Shown here in pieces: positions 12,002-23,593 of a DNA stretch of 64,000 nucleotides. Below the pieces are notes generated by a model, which had not been told where the DNA came from, did no database searches, and saw only the letters and a list, made by a program, of their open reading frames with translations. The stretch is from Artemisia argyi. Taxonomy: Eukaryota; Streptophyta; Magnoliopsida; Asterales; Asteraceae. A program made the position numbers and the translations under genes. The first letter of the stretch is position 1; each line of letters opens with the position of its first letter. The stretch covers positions 92,347,844-92,411,843 of the forward strand of contig CM060694.1 of assembly GCA_030686995.1 (NCBI GenBank), read 5' to 3'.

Positions 12002-14324
12002 TTTTGATCCGAAAAGTTACATGTCCAATATTTGAATAAACTTAGGCAAGTTTACTTTTGGATGAAGATTGTTATTACAATGAGTCTCATGGTTATTATG
12101 ATGGAGTAGATCCAAATTGGATGTTTATATTGCCATTAACTCTTTAGTTCATGTTTTCACTGTAAGTTTATATGGTCATTAGTCATGGCTTTGTCATGAC
12201 CTTGGTCATTGTTCCATGGTCTTGAGACTCAACCTTGGCTTTAGCCATGGTTGTGGTCTTGGATTTAGGTCATTAGACCTCTTGGTTTCATTTAATCATA
12301 ACTATTACATGGTCATTTGGTATAAAAATGGGCTGTTAATAATTTGAAGAAAATATCATTCATTATTCATTTTCTGGATACGTACACCTGTGTTTTTTAA
12401 GAAAACATCATTCCGGACAACTTTCGTGCCTTAACTTGTTCGTGAAACGGATCAAAAGGGCCTCTTTTTGCATGTTTAATGTTCTGTCACAGAAGGTTTT
12501 TAGGCAGTTTTGCCGTAAAGTTTTAGTAACTTCAAATAGCCATAACTTTTTACTCGTAAACTCGTTTTAGGTGATTCAAATTGCTATGTTTTTCTTGTTA
12601 AGTCCTCTTTAACAGTTGGTAAGTGTCCAATATCATAATTATACCATTTTGGTCGTGGTTCTCCGTAAAAGTCACTAGTTTTCTTGTTATCTTAACATAA
12701 GTTAACATATATATACCATAACTTGTTATACCAATTTTTATACATCATGAACGTAATAACAAGACAATATATAGTATGAATGTCATATAAATAGTATGAA
12801 AATGATATTTAACAAGAAAATATATTATGGTTTCTTACATATTTAGGCTTTCTAAGAGAAAGGAAAGTAACTAGTAAGGAAACGACTTTGATTGACAAGC
12901 TTCTCTTCACTTTAGCAATCCTTCTACCCTTGTATTCTTGAAGGATTTGTGATGAGGTTTTAGGTGACTTGAGTGGATCTAAACACAAGAGAATCACCTA
13001 AACTTTCTAAGAATTTGATGTAGGATTTGTAATCTTTGATAAACCGAGGTTATTTGAAGATTATAACTACGTCTTTTTGGAGACTTTAAAGTTATAACAA
13101 CTTTTCTTAGAAAATTTCCAAGATTGAAGATCAAACACTAGTTTTCTTTCGAAAACTAGTTAACTTTCTTATGAAATATAAGATAAGTGCCTTAGGTTTT
13201 AGGACTTGAAGATTATAAGAAAGTGTGGTGCAAGTTTTCTATGTGTTTCTAGTTGGCTATTTATAGGATGAGAAAAATAGTTAACCATATATTGGGTTAG
13301 AATTTAACCATGGTTAAGTTTACACTTGTAAACATCCTAGAGATCTATGGTTAAGATTAAGCCATCTTTCATGGTGACTAGAAAAAAATGCCATCTAAGG
13401 CAATAGTAAGGAGGTTAAGAGTTTTGTATTTTTATCTTGCCTTTTCGGAGTCATTTTAGTCCCGTAAATTGCTAACGGTAAGTATTTAATTCATGAAACG
13501 TAAAACCGGATATCGTAAAAATACGAAACTTATAGGAATTATTAAACTCATCAATATACTCATTATTATCTTATAAAAATGAGTGATAAGTTTAATGGAT
13601 CGCAAAAATGCTGATAACGCTGGAAACGTAGATTTAAAACGCGTAAGACGTAAAATGTATAAAAGTTGCGTAAAATTGAGAATAGAAAAATGTAATTTTT
13701 CTAATATGATTATAATGAATTAAAATAGCCTATAATGTCTAGACTGGGCTTAGTATAGTGTCGGTTGGTATTTAAGGTCTTTTAGACATAAAACTGTAAG
13801 CCTAAAAATCAAGGAATGATTTATAAAATCAAGGAATGATTTTTGGTCAAAGGAGGAGGGAAAATATGTTGACTTTTCAAAAAATGTGAAAACTCAAATT
13901 GTCTCAAAAACGCGGTGCAGGTATAGGCTAAGGTTACGGCTAAGTAAAAGTGCTTGAAAACGTAAATTTCTGTTTCTCACGGTCCGGGGTCCTTTTGGTA
14001 ACATTTTTCGCAGTCATGATAAATTCTCTAATTAATCATGAGTGTATCAAACATTTATCTAATGCGGGGAAAATTGACGCGGTTGAGTTTCGTTCTGCGT
14101 AGGATTTTTAAATGACGTTTTAACCTAAACGTGTAGTTCCTTAATAACTTTCACGAAAATGATCTGATGAGTGTCAAACTTTTAATTTATCATGGAAATG
14201 ATTTATCACACGAGAATATGAAATAAAAATAAAATTTCGGAAAATGAATAGTGAAAGTGAATAGTAAAAATGAATAGTGAAATTTTCAGGAATAGAAATT
14301 AACCTGAAAATGCGAATTGGTACA
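10784..14324 (+). mobile_element. Nested LTR H2 (TGTAACACCC...GGTACA), 3.5 kb, Ty3/gypsy-like
   Basis: The segment starts TGTAACACCC and ends GGTACA. It is flanked by ATGCA (10779-10783) and ACGCA (14325-14329), which is a 5-bp target duplication with one C/T change. Removing it restores alignment of element A with element I (CCACCACAG...GACG). There is no coding sequence inside, so it is best read as a solo LTR. It carries an (AT)n tract and a TGAATAGTG array near its end, like the LTR fragment at 1-913. The Ty3/gypsy assignment is inferred from start sequence and length. Confidence 0.75.
11907..11999. repeat. (AT)n microsatellite, about 93 bp
   Basis: Uninterrupted AT dinucleotide repeat within LTR H2. 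Its length in the assembly should be treated with caution. Confidence 0.97.
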
Positions 14325-14512
14325 ACGCAGACGTGAGAAATGGCAGATTGCTGCACATCACAAAAGAACAAAGAATGATGAAAAGTCAGTCATCAAAGAT
14401 CACAAAGCATGATAGAACAAATACTAAAGACTATTCTACAACGACAAACAAAGTTCAAGACAAAGAACACGGAAGACCTAATCATGTGGAGCATCATTAG
14501 AATGACCACCCC
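14325..14512 (+). other. Element A 3' interior after the nested LTR
   Basis: Resumes the match to element I (inverted around 44180-44360) directly after the H2 target duplication. A-rich, with AAAGAACAAAGAATGATG-type sequence and no ORF. It leads straight to the polypurine tract. Confidence 0.6.
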
Positions 14513-14524
14513 TTAGGGGGAGAT
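14513..14524 (+). promoter_or_regulatory. Polypurine tract of element A
   Basis: TTAGGGGGAGAT directly precedes the LTR start TGTTAGC. It is the expected plus-strand primer site for reverse transcription, and the tract at the same place in element I is TTAGAGGGAGAT. Confidence 0.85.
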
Positions 14525-14982
14525 TGTTAGCATTAAAAATATGTATAGAGAAGTGATGGTCATTCTCATATTAGAACTTTCTGTCGTTTGTTAAGATATG
14601 TAATAGCTTAGTCATTGGGCTTTGGACTTGGTAAGCTAATATGTTAAGTGTTATGTTATATAAGTCTATTATAATACATGTAATCCAAGTCCAAGCCGAA
14701 GCCCATAGAAAAGCCTTTAGGGCATCTTATCTCAAGTACTATATAAGCCACCTTATGCCTCATTTGCAAGGTGTGCTTGTGTGTGTAAGTGTGTGTGCCT
14801 CATTAATAAAAGTTCTATCTTTTTCATCTTATTCTCTCTTCATCTTAACGCCACATACATCTTTACAAGTCAGCATCTTTACTTCATATACTTGTCATAT
14901 TTGGGTTAAAGTTGATAGATTTAAGGTCCTACATTATTTAAAGAACATCTACTCATGTTTCCTGCACCCTAAAATACCAACA
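14525..14982 (+). mobile_element. 3' LTR of element A (458 bp)
   Basis: Begins TGTTAGCATT right after the polypurine tract and ends ATACCAACA. It has a TATA box (CTATATAAG at about 14739) and AATAAA (14805-14810), giving U3, R and U5 in normal order. The next five bases, CATAG (14983-14987), should be the target duplication. The matching 5' LTR is outside the window, so age cannot be estimated. Confidence 0.8.
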
Positions 14983-16966
14983 CATAGGTACACACCATTT
15001 AGTTAAAATTGGTTCACAAAACCACAAGTGTTTCAAGCCCTTTTAACCAAACATCACAAGTTTGTACCAATATCTCATCATGTATTTGACAAAGTTCTTC
15101 ATCTCCACAGCCAACAACTAATGGAGTCTAGGATCTTTCTTAAACTAGGACTTCACAACTTCATTTTCCAGAACACCATCATAGGATCTCATCCTTTCGT
15201 ACTCAACACATATCATGCACGTCATTGTCAGTGCAAACGATATATTAATCAAAACCGTCATTCCCAACACTTTCTCAACACATCGGTTTAACCAACACTC
15301 TCCCATCTCATAAGGTCATTCTCATCCTGATATAGGTTCTTAGCATTCTTTATTCATTTCTTATGAAATGTTTGTTCCTAAGTGCTTATTGTCTTCACTT
15401 CTTTTTGAATCCATGCAAGCATACATTATGGCATGATACATCATCTTTGGTAGATGATAATGTCATCAAAGGTCATGTAGAACTAAACAATGTTAGTACT
15501 CCTTCATCCATTGTCTTTCGATATAGGTCATTATTTCTAAACGTATTTCATTTTCATTAGCATCAATCCTAATCAATCAAATCATAACCCGTAGCTGTCA
15601 TTAAATATCAATGTCCATTCACATTTTCCTTTTCTCTTAACATTACGTAAGTCATATTCCTTTATCCCTTAAGTTGTGAATTTTAGATTGCACAAGTCCA
15701 TATGTTCAATCTTTATATTCGTTATATCATTTGCTATACATACGAGTTTCTAATTCTTTAAATAGTTGTCTACGTTATCACCACCACCTTCCATCATCAC
15801 TTTCACTAATCATCACAACCATGAATTAGCGAAAACTTACTTTTATCAATCCTTCATCTATTGAGTTATCACCACATGAATCCTTCTAGTAAACCAACAC
15901 CAACACTAGCACCACTCACTCTAACTCTCAATATTCCAACCTCACTTTATATCTTCCTTCGAGGCACTATCTTGTAGGATTTTATCATATTATATTCACA
16001 TTTTTCTTTTATTGTATTTCTTATAAGAAGAATACACCTTAGTTTTCTTATTTTTCTTTAAGATGAAATATATTGCACTAATCTTTTCATTGTAGGTTCA
16101 TCATATATACTTCTTCGTATATAGCATACTCATCTAGGGATGTTGTTTGCATCTATTATTTTCTTATTTTAGATGCTTCTTGGTACCTTCGAACAATGAG
16201 GAATCTTCATCAAGCACTCTTGTTGCATCGTCTATACACTTGGTTGTATATGACATACGTGTCTACTAACAAAGCTTCTAGTATACTAATATTTGTTTTT
16301 TAGGTTCATTTTGACGCCCTAAAGCAAGGGGAGCTTCCGTCAAGCATTCTTAGAATGCATCATACACACGCATTGTTATATATATCATATACTCATTATA
16401 GGACAATTATTGTCTTACACTAACCTTCATTGATTCTTCATCCTTGCATCATATACGTTGGTACCCTAGCAATGGGGAGTATTGATCAAGGGGGAGCTAA
16501 TCATGCAGTAACCTTTGTTCTTGTAGCTTTCTTGTTTCTTGTGTCATATACGTTGGGACCCTAGCAACGGGGAGTATTGATCAAGGGTAGTCCAACATGC
16601 ATTTCATTCATCATGCATTTTTTATATATAATTTTATGTTGCACAACACTAACCTTGATGTAGGTTAAGGAACTTTATTTGATCCATGGATCCGCTAACA
16701 ACCTAAGGGACGCAACAACCTTAGGAAATTGGAGTTGAAGACTAAACTTCACTTGGGATGATGCAAGCTCGCCATTTTGGGGAGAAATGAAGTTAACTCC
16801 AAGGACACACCCTTTTTGTTTCGACAAAAGGGGGAGAAGAGTGTAAACGGAGAAGGAAATGTAGAAGGTGTTACGGATACAAGTAAGTAATATGGACACA
16901 AGTAACTTTTTACATTTTACTATATATCACGTTTACATATTTTGTCATCATCAAAAAGGGGGAGAT
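14983..16966 (+). mobile_element. 3' non-coding interior of copia element C
   Basis: No coding region seen. Between about 16170 and 16600 there are four degenerate repeats built on CATATACGTTGG(T/G)ACCCTAGCAA and GGGGAGTATTGATCAAGGG. TCGACAAAAGGGGGAGA (16821-16837) is a polypurine stretch that also occurs, inverted, in element B at 38317-38333. The final polypurine tract AAAAAGGGGGAGAT (16953-16966) abuts the LTR. The GTCATCATCAAAAAGGGGGAG context is typical of SIRE/Maximus-like copia elements. Element A is inserted at the left edge of this piece. Confidence 0.65.
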
Positions 16967-18489
16967 TGTTAGTGGAAATATTACGATATTTAATCTACAC
17001 AGTCTCGTTTGTTTTGATTGATGACAAACATATAACTTGATACATAACGTAAAATGTACAAGTTACTTGTAATCTTATTTTGTCTCAACATACATTCAAC
17101 ACCTCTCAACGTCTCGAGTCCTCGTATGCTACAGCACAGGTTCGTACATGTTTGTTATGTAGCATTATGATCAAAGTCCTTGACCAACCATTTAGAATGT
17201 TTAAAATACTTTTAGAGTCTTTAAGTATTTTAGGTGTCAAAGTGCACTTTAGGTATAAAATAGAATAAGTGCCACATTATGTGTCTAGATAATATTAGTA
17301 AGTTTACAATCTATAAAATGTGTCTTATAACAACATAAGTACATAAAACATTTTTAGTAACTTACTAAATATCATGTAGCAAACTAATATATACATTTTC
17401 TAGTAACTTACAAGTTTACTTTGGTATACAGTTTAATCAAAATAGAAATTGTATAATTATGTCATTCCATGGATCACCATGTTCTAGAATGTGAATCTTA
17501 TAAGTTGACTTTAGGAGATTTGGAAAATATCTTAGGTAGATTTACACACTAGAATCTATAGAAAGATCATGTAAGATCTTTGTTAGTTTTGTAATATAGC
17601 TCATGGTTTTGTAACATGGTTTGGAAAAACCTCTTTACTTGTTTCCTATAAATAATAGCTCATGGTTTTTCAAACAACTTGATGAAAATAGAAAAACACA
17701 TATTTCTCTCTACCCTTTGCATAGATCTTAGATCAATAGAAAACCATGTAGAAAACACAATTAATCACCCTCATTATCATGATCATAATGCTTCTAACAT
17801 TCATCTTTGTTGTAAGCATATCATACATCTTGAGCCACCAAAGTAGCTTGGAGATCTTGCCATCATCATCCACCACAAGTATACATACATAAAGATTCAT
17901 CACAACAAGCTTAGAGAACTTGTGATCTTCATCCATTGAAGGCTTTCTATCAATGGAAGTTCTTTTAGATTAGTCATTCATATCCATTAGACATTTATGT
18001 CTTGGATCATCATTGTACTTACTATTATAGATTAGATAGTTTATGTGTTTGTGCCATAAAACACAAGGTTTCTATGTTGGGCCACAAAACACAGCGGGAG
18101 TTGTTGTACCCTTGTAAAAGAACTAGCGGGAGTTGTTGTACCCTTGTAAAAGAACTAGCGGGAGTGGTTGTACCCTTGTAAAAGAACTCGGTATGTAGCT
18201 TTGTACCGGAAAAAGCTTAAGCGACGATTTTAAGGTTTTCTCCACCAAGAAGGGAGCTTGTTGATCTAGTGAAGTAACTCTCGAGTTAGGTACTCGGGGA
18301 GTGGAGAAGAGCGGAGAGGAGATCCGTGACTTGATGTTTATGCTTGTCTGACAACTTGTTATATCATATGCTTTGTATTAGTCATAAGACTATTATTAGC
18401 ATTTCTCATATTACAACAAGTTTGATCGGAAATTCATCATATGGATGTTTTTAGAAAAGAAAAACCCAGCCAGAATAATAATGGCGTAA
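16967..18489 (+). mobile_element. 3' LTR of copia element C, first part
   Basis: Starts TGTTAGTGG after the polypurine tract. It runs to the gypsy insertion site CGTAA (18485-18489) and resumes at 25047. It contains a triple 32-bp repeat and a GAGTTAGGTACTCGGGGAG region. Compared with the duplicate copy at 23190-23593 it lacks about 85 bp that hold the TATA box (CCACTATAAATCC at 23358); the loss lies between GTGA microhomologies. Total LTR length would be about 1.6 kb. Confidence 0.7.
18093..18188. repeat. 32-bp tandem repeat, three units
   Basis: AGCGGGAGT(T/G)GTTGTACCC followed by TTGTAAAAGAACT is repeated three times head to tail in the element C LTR. The duplicate copy starting at 23190 has only one unit. 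Confidence 0.9.
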
Positions 18490-19917
18490 TGATACGCGGG
18501 ATTGCGCCCTCGCAACAGGTTTTACCTCTCCGCCAGGCAGTGTACCTAATCGTTGTAGTATAGTATAGTATCAAAGTGCCGGGGGATTGATCGTTCAACT
18601 CAGGAATAGTGTTGCTAGGATTAGAAAGCCTACTAAACTAGGTCTAGAGATGAGGGATGATTCTTTTTGTATTTTTTTATATTTTATGAAGCAAGTAAAA
18701 TCTCAGGTTTTGAACGAGTGGACGGAATTAGTTGCTAGTCGACTAACCCAATTAACTACAGATGCAATCAAAATAAAATAAAAGAAATGAAAATTAACTA
18801 ATGTGGTTATGTGGTGGAAACAATAATGAGAAAAGATGTGTTTACTTAGATTTGATTACTCCCTAGATATCTTTTACCGGTTGGTTAGCTTGTTACAATT
18901 GCATGGATGACGGGTTATATTCGTTAATACTAGTCGTAGGGCCGTGTACAATATTTCCTAACTCTATAAGCTCGTATTTCACTCCTATGTCGAGCCGACT
19001 AAAGCTCCAAACATGGGATCACTAGAATTCACTTATGCATTAAATACAACCAAAAATCATAGTACACCTCCGATCATGTTTCTTAAGACGTTCAAGCAAT
19101 TTACCAATGGAAGTCTGCCAGTTTTCTTAAGCCTAACATCGAATACAATCATCTACAACAATTATAAGCAAACCATCAACCAATAATCAACATCTAGATT
19201 TCACTACATCTAAGCAAACACAATAAAAACCTAGCCTAGCATGTTAAAAGAAAGACAAGCATAAGATAGAATCAAACAACACATAGACATATTGAATGAT
19301 TATTGGAAGACTTATCTTTATTCAAACATGGATGAAAGAAGGGTTTGAAACCCCTACAATATGATGAAAATTCGACCTAGGGTTTGTGGTAAAGTTCCTC
19401 CTAATGTTCCACTTACAATGAATGAAGAATTGGAAAAATATATATAGATAAAACATCCTGACGGCGTCACGTTGTAGCATCTGACGCCGTCAACTCACTG
19501 CCAAGTTAAGAGTTGTATTGCCTAGATCTAGTCTTGACGCTGTCATGTAGAATTTAAGCTCTGGGCCGTCACTTGTTAAATGACACTGACGGCCTTGGTG
19601 ACGCCGTCAGGTCAATAACACTAAAAATGTTTTGGGCCGTCACCTTATATTTTCCTCTTCTACGTTTTTTTCCAAGCTTGACGCCGTCATGTGTGAGGTC
19701 TTGACGTCGTCAGGTACTGTTCCCAGCAAGGATTTTGAGACTTTGCCGTTTTCTTCAGTTTTATGCTTCAAAAACGTCCAAAATGCTTCCTTTTACAGAT
19801 TTCTCCTCAAAAGTACCTAAAATCACAAAAGGAACAATTTAGGGCAGTAATTGATCAAATAATCACGAATTCGGGCTTAAATGACCCCTTAAAAGCGGTA
19901 CACTTTTCGCCTCATCA
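18490..19917 (-). mobile_element. 3' LTR of Athila-like gypsy element G
   Basis: On the plus strand it reads TGATACGCGG...CGCCTCATCA, preceded by CGTAA (18485-18489). It is followed by AATACCCTTACACTT, the complement of a polypurine tract, so the element lies on the minus strand and this is its 3' LTR. A TATA-like ATATATATAG stretch lies at about 19438-19452, and an array of TGACGCCGTCA-like palindromes lies just upstream of it on the minus strand (19456-19720). Confidence 0.85.
19456..19720. repeat. TGACGCCGTCA palindrome array, copy 1
   Basis: About nine variants: TGACGGCGTCA, TGACGCCGTCA (three), TGACGCTGTCA, TGACGTCGTCA, GGCCGTCAC (two) and TGACGGCC. Two more variants occur in the element interior at about 21912-21945. 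Confidence 0.85.
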
Positions 19918-22362
19918 AATACCCTTACACTTGAGATTTGCTTGTCCTCAAGCAAATGCGCTTTTATTCTAATCAAAATACAAGCTAGGGGTCATTTAAC
20001 ACTAATATAAAAGTAATTACAACAAATAATTGTTCCACTAAAAACCAAAAACAAGCACGGAGGTCATACACTAGCAACTCACAAATAGTGTTTAGATACT
20101 CACATCTCTCGGGTGTAATAAAGTATATATCACAATAAGGAAATGGAAAACATCTCTCACTACCTATCATAGCAAATAGATTATCATAGGCTTAGGAAAG
20201 GATCAAACCTCCGCCACTTGGCGTAAGCACCTAGGATAAACTATCAAAGAGGTCTTTTAAAGGGTTATGACATGAGGTGTAGGGATATGATAAACACGGT
20301 TTTGTTGGATAAAGGCAATATTTACTGGTGGCGATTTAATCATCTTGGTTAATTACATGTACAATATGGCATTGGTAAGCCAAGACTCGACTCGACTTAA
20401 GCTAATAAATCAAAAATAACAAAAACTTAAAATAAACATAAAGGAAACGGGATGGTAGTCCGTATGTTTTTCTCTTTCTTTTTCTATTTTTTTCTTTCTT
20501 TTTCTTGATTTTTCGATTTTTTTTTTGTGTGCATACACTCTTACCCTACCATCCAAAATAATACATCATAGGGGATTTGCATTCCCCTTACACTTGAATT
20601 TTTACATACTTTACAATAAACTACTCTAATGACTCGAATTAAGATAATCAAAACACTTGGAGTACTTTTTAAGATTAACGTACATATGGGGGTAATATAT
20701 GATGTTCTTCCCCATTACTCCATAACAGAAGTACTTTACCAATGAGTCCCAATCGTTCCAAAACAATATGTACAAGATATGACTCGACTTAGCAACCATG
20801 TAATCAATTAGATAATTAACTAAGGGTTTAAACGTGTAATAATAATGCACTAAAGATGAGTGCATACAAGGAAGGCTATGGCGATTTGGTTGCACATTTG
20901 GGATGGATTGTAAACAAATTCTTCCTTTAAGTAAGATGCTTAAAGTTAGAAACGAAAAGATTAGCTCGGAGGGGTGTACTAGGGGTATCGTGTACTAAAA
21001 ATGAGTACAACGCTAAGGTGTGGGAAAATGAATTGACTTCGCTAGTCAAGTAATATGACTTAAATTGTCAAGTAATTATGATACGGGTTTAACACAAGGG
21101 TGATCTTAATGCCTCTTATCATGTAGTAAATCCTAACCACACGAACGTAGTCTCACTAGCGGTCTCGGGATGCATCACTAACGCAAGTTCTAGAATCTAA
21201 ATACTACCGATACACTCATAAGCACTAATAATGAATGCTTTTCCTATCAAATCTAAAGGCGAACCTCACATATTTGGGTGGAAATTTTTTTTAAATGGTA
21301 CGGTTTTGTGCTAGTCATACAACTCCTATCCATGAGACGCTTGTTAAGGATAAAGTTTCACTCCTAAATGTTGTAAAAAATTTTAAATTTGGCGCTAAAA
21401 TTGCCCTAGCAAGTATTTCTCTGAGTTTTATTACACACCTACTATTAAACAAACAACCTCAAGTGCAATTGTATCCTATACGGTATCATCATTTACCCTC
21501 CCCTTACACTTAGGATGAACATTGTCCCCAATGTTCAATTAAAGGATGTAAAAGTAAAGCAGGTAAAAGAATGAAAACAAATACTCCCGTGATTCATTCG
21601 GTGCAGATAGTGTGTCAACAAGGTTAGATCTTCCTCCAATAAAATGAACTTTGAAAGCTTCCCTCCAAAAATATAAATCATCTTCTTGTCATATATAACC
21701 TGTTAAACCTGAGAAAACAATCAAGGCAAACCTCGCGTAAAATCGGCGGCAATCTATATATACTAAAAATTCTAGAAAGCAAATTAAGATATAATGCTTG
21801 TGGAATGAATGTTTGCAGATTTTCTGGAGTTTATAAAACTAAAGAATCTACAAAAACTTTAAGACTCCAGTTTAAACAAAATTCCCAAAAATTTTCAGAA
21901 TTTTAGTACCCGATGCCGTCAGGTTGTAACTCCTGACGCCGTCAGAATGTTCCTGGAAAAATCTTATATTAAGTTTCCGGAAAATTTCTGGAAAAACTTA
22001 TGCCTTATTTCCTGGAAAATCTTGCAAAACATCATTATGACTCGATACAAGCATTTGACTCAAACAAATACTAATATACATGCTCATTTAATATTGTAGC
22101 GAATCATGCTCATTTTCGTTCATATAAACAAATTTGGATTTCCCTTACACTTAGCTTTTGCAAAATACCTTTATATGTATTTAAGACAAAGTTAAAAACA
22201 AAATAAAGTATTTTCACAATTTACTTTGAAACATGATTTACCAACAATAAAAATAAAACATGCATACAGAAACAAATAAAAACACACAAAACATGGGTTG
22301 CCTCCCAAGAAGTGCTTTTCTTTATTTACGAGTCTTGTAGCTAGACTCAAGGTCACGGGCAA
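19918..22362 (-). other. 3' interior of element G, non-coding
   Basis: AT-rich with no credible ORF. CCCTTACACTT, the complement of AAGTGTAAGGG, occurs four times (about 19922, 20584, 21501, 22142), which looks like a repeated polypurine tract on the minus strand. TGCCGTCAGG and TGACGCCGTCAG occur near 21912-21945. Confidence 0.55.
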
Positions 22363-22758
22363 TTACGTGACCTCGTCTCTTGAAATGACGTATCCCATAT
22401 AGGTATGATCCTCGCTATCGGGGTGGTAGTGTTTCAATCGTTCGACACATGCAGTTATCTCCCCTCCTCTTTTATTGCACGAGGTAGCAATCCCATCTTG
22501 GCGTAGGCTTTCAATTGTGAATGGTCCATACCCCCAGGGACTTGGCTCGTCGGGAGGTACTTTTATCTCTGAGTGCCTTAAGAGTACCAAATCTCCTTTT
22601 TCAAATGGTACATGATTCTCCGTTGGTAGACTGCATTCAAACTTGACATGAACTTTATCGCTGATTTTGCCTCTCTCAGGCTCAGTTTCTTTGTAGCTTT
22701 TGATTCTAGTTTCCCATGCGAGGATTTTTTTCTTGAACATGATTATGCGATGTGTCAA
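22363..22758 (-). pseudogene. pol: Element G integrase C-terminal fragment
   Basis: The reading contains F-E-K-G-D-L-V-L-L-R-H-S, then W-G-Y-G-P-F-T-I, and ends near V-E-R-L-K-H-Y. This pattern matches the small C-terminal domain of Ty3/gypsy (Athila-type) integrases, which binds DNA near the LTR ends. The integrase catalytic core, reverse transcriptase and RNase H that should precede it are missing: the preceding coding sequence is protease, which overlaps this frame at 22706-22758. An internal deletion therefore joined protease to integrase end. Confidence 0.7.
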
Positions 22759-23160
22759 TGATGTTTTTGAGCTTTCTTTTCATCAGGCTTTCTTGCACAC
22801 ATTGTGGGGTCATAGGAAGGCTAATTTTCCTTTTTCCTGACTTAAATTCAATTTCCCTTTTTTCATACCTAGTGACAGCTCTTGCTGTGGTAAGGAATGG
22901 TGCTCCAAGGATTATTGGCATGCACCCACCTCCTTTATCATCGATGATCATGAAATCAATGGGATACATGAAACCTGCTACATTGACCAGTACATCCTCT
23001 TCAATTCCCAAAGGGTATACATAAGAGTGACCAGCGAAGGATAGCCTAACAAGGGTGGTAGCAGGCATTTCCGTAGTGAGTCGGGTATAAATATTTAGAG
23101 GCATTAGGTTTACTTACGATCCTTGATCGGCGAAAGCATCCAGATATTGTAACTTTCCAA
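22706..23160 (-). pseudogene. pol: Element G aspartic protease fragment (Athila type)
   Basis: Reading on the minus strand gives L-D-A-F-A-D-Q-G-S, an in-frame TAA (23114-23116), then V-N-L-M-P-L and later I-L-G-A-P-F-L. The D-x-G catalytic triplet at 23120-23128 followed by N-x-M-P is the Athila-type retropepsin signature. I-L-G-x-P-F-L is the usual second motif. The frame is cut short by the deletion into integrase, and upstream it is cut at 23189 by a duplicated piece of the element C LTR, so Gag is absent. Confidence 0.75.
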
Positions 23161-23189
23161 TGCTGGCTGGTATCTCAAAGTTCCCATAA

Positions 23190-23593
23190 GAACTAGCGGG
23201 AGTGGTTGTACCCCTGTAAAAGAACTCGGTATGTAGCTTTGTACCGGTAAAAGTGTAAGCGATGATTGTAAGGTTTTCTCCGCCAAGAAGGGAGCTTGTT
23301 GATCTAGTGAAGTAACTCTCGAGTTGGGTACTCGGGGAGAGGAGATCCGTGACCGAACCACTATAAATCCTCGTGTTCGGTTTGCTCTTTCCTTTTACTT
23401 TTATACTTGCACTATATTACTGTTTGTGTTGTGACTTGATGTTTATGCTTGTGTGACAACATGTTATATCATATGCTTTGTATTAGTCATAAGACTATTA
23501 TTAGCATTTCTCATATTACAACAAGCTTGATCGGAAATTTGTCATATGGATGTTTTAGAAAAGAAAAACCCAGCCGGAATAATAATGGCGTAA
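23190..23593 (+). mobile_element. Duplicated piece of element C LTR
   Basis: From GAACTAGCGGG at 23190 this repeats 18154-18489 in direct orientation, including the insertion site CGTAA (23589-23593). It keeps about 85 bp (with ACTATAAATCC, the likely TATA box) that the first copy has lost. The junction at 23189/23190 joins gypsy protease to copia LTR and has no LTR-type ends, so it is an illegitimate recombination point. Confidence 0.8.

Larger units (their letters stand above)
914..14982 (+). mobile_element. Ty1/copia element A, 5' truncated and decayed, with nested LTR
   Basis: Order on the plus strand: gag relics (914-2568), protease-integrase-reverse transcriptase-RNase H (2570-5982), a long non-coding region (5983-10783), nested LTR H2 (10784-14324), the remaining 3' region, polypurine tract (14513-14524) and 3' LTR (14525-14982). 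Integrase lying before reverse transcriptase defines Ty1/copia. The 5' LTR, primer site and Gag N-terminus are missing because H1 interrupts them. The element is related to I (43827-61822): the same protein architecture, about two-thirds nucleotide identity in pol, and a 3' non-coding block that matches much better. It lies inside the 3' interior of element C. Confidence 0.88.

Noticed and set aside
14641..15560. Three plus-strand readings of 65-121 codons
   Set aside because: They cross the end of the A LTR and non-coding C interior, have random composition and resemble no family.
18093..18188. CRISPR-like regular repeat
   Set aside because: The three 32-bp units are directly adjacent with no spacers, in a plant LTR.
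23110..23361. 83-codon minus-strand reading next to the G protease
   Set aside because: It runs across the junction between gypsy protease and copia LTR in the wrong frame for protease.
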